64,000 bases of DNA from positions 310,001 through 374,000 of the forward strand of contig JAWZSP010000006.1 of the NCBI GenBank assembly GCA_034401135.1, given 5' to 3'. A program made the position numbers and the translations under genes. The notes beneath the pieces were generated by a model. It searched no databases. It had not been told where the DNA came from and saw only the letters and a program-made list of their open reading frames with translations. Of the stretch, positions 63,961 to 64,000 are shown piece after piece; within the stretch, counting starts at the first letter, position 1, and each line of letters opens with the position of its first letter. Source of the DNA: Volutella citrinella. Its lineage: Eukaryota > Ascomycota > Sordariomycetes > Hypocreales > Nectriaceae.

Positions 63961-64000
63961 ATGTCATGATAGATGTGCGATTAAGGTTGACATCAGAGTC

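Overview
The window looks like a chromosome segment of a filamentous ascomycete, probably Sordariomycetes. Genes are split by 50-65 bp introns with GTRNGT donors, CTRAY branch sites and YAG/AAG acceptors. Families typical of these fungi recur: Zn2Cys6 regulators, HET and WD40 proteins, a PDR-type ABC transporter, a PTH11-like receptor, small secreted cysteine proteins and FAD oxidoreductases. I saw no tRNA, rRNA, CRISPR array or intact transposon. Gene models were spliced by hand from reading frames and splice signals; nothing was checked against a database.

Region 1 (1-9.0 kb) is an accessory stretch. After the 3' end of a Zn2Cys6-type regulator comes a cluster resembling fungal NLR/amyloid cell-death loci. 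It holds a SesB-like alpha/beta hydrolase (3258-4723, minus), a small tail-anchored protein (5419-5811, plus), a small repeat protein (5900-6430, minus) and a HET-WD40 pseudogene that has lost its NACHT domain (7007-9015, minus). The first three share an 18-residue unit (G-x-x-N-x-x-x-Q-x-G-x-x-N) that resembles RHIM/PP-type amyloid signalling motifs and curlin repeats. A fourth small membrane protein (1902-2570) has a weaker version.

Region 2 (9.5-21.1 kb) holds an MmgE/PrpD protein, a YrdC-domain protein, and a full-length PDR ABC transporter divergent from a Zn2Cys6 regulator. The shared promoter carries a perfect TTCGG-N3-CCGAA palindrome.

Region 3 (22.4-32.1 kb) has two transporters (TDT and MFS/monocarboxylate type), a hydroxylaminobenzene-mutase-like protein, an alpha/beta hydrolase, two small secreted proteins and a nitroreductase. 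The mutase and nitroreductase could act in sequence on nitroaromatics.

Region 4 (33.5-42.7 kb) has a GMC oxidoreductase with a 1-nt frameshift, a DAO-type amine oxidase divergent from an amino-acid permease, and a mucin/PAN-domain protein with a stop codon in its signal peptide.

Region 5 (44.2-64 kb) has two paralogous Zn2Cys6 regulators flanking small secreted proteins, a TRP-like channel followed by a PI-specific phospholipase C, a choline/GABA-type permease and a second DAO oxidoreductase. A tubulin-tyrosine-ligase-like protein and a PTH11-like receptor close the window. The channel and the PLC are joined in frame by a canonical 53-bp intron, so they probably form one TRP-PLC fusion protein. 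That fusion and the shared 18-residue motif cluster are the two most unusual observations.
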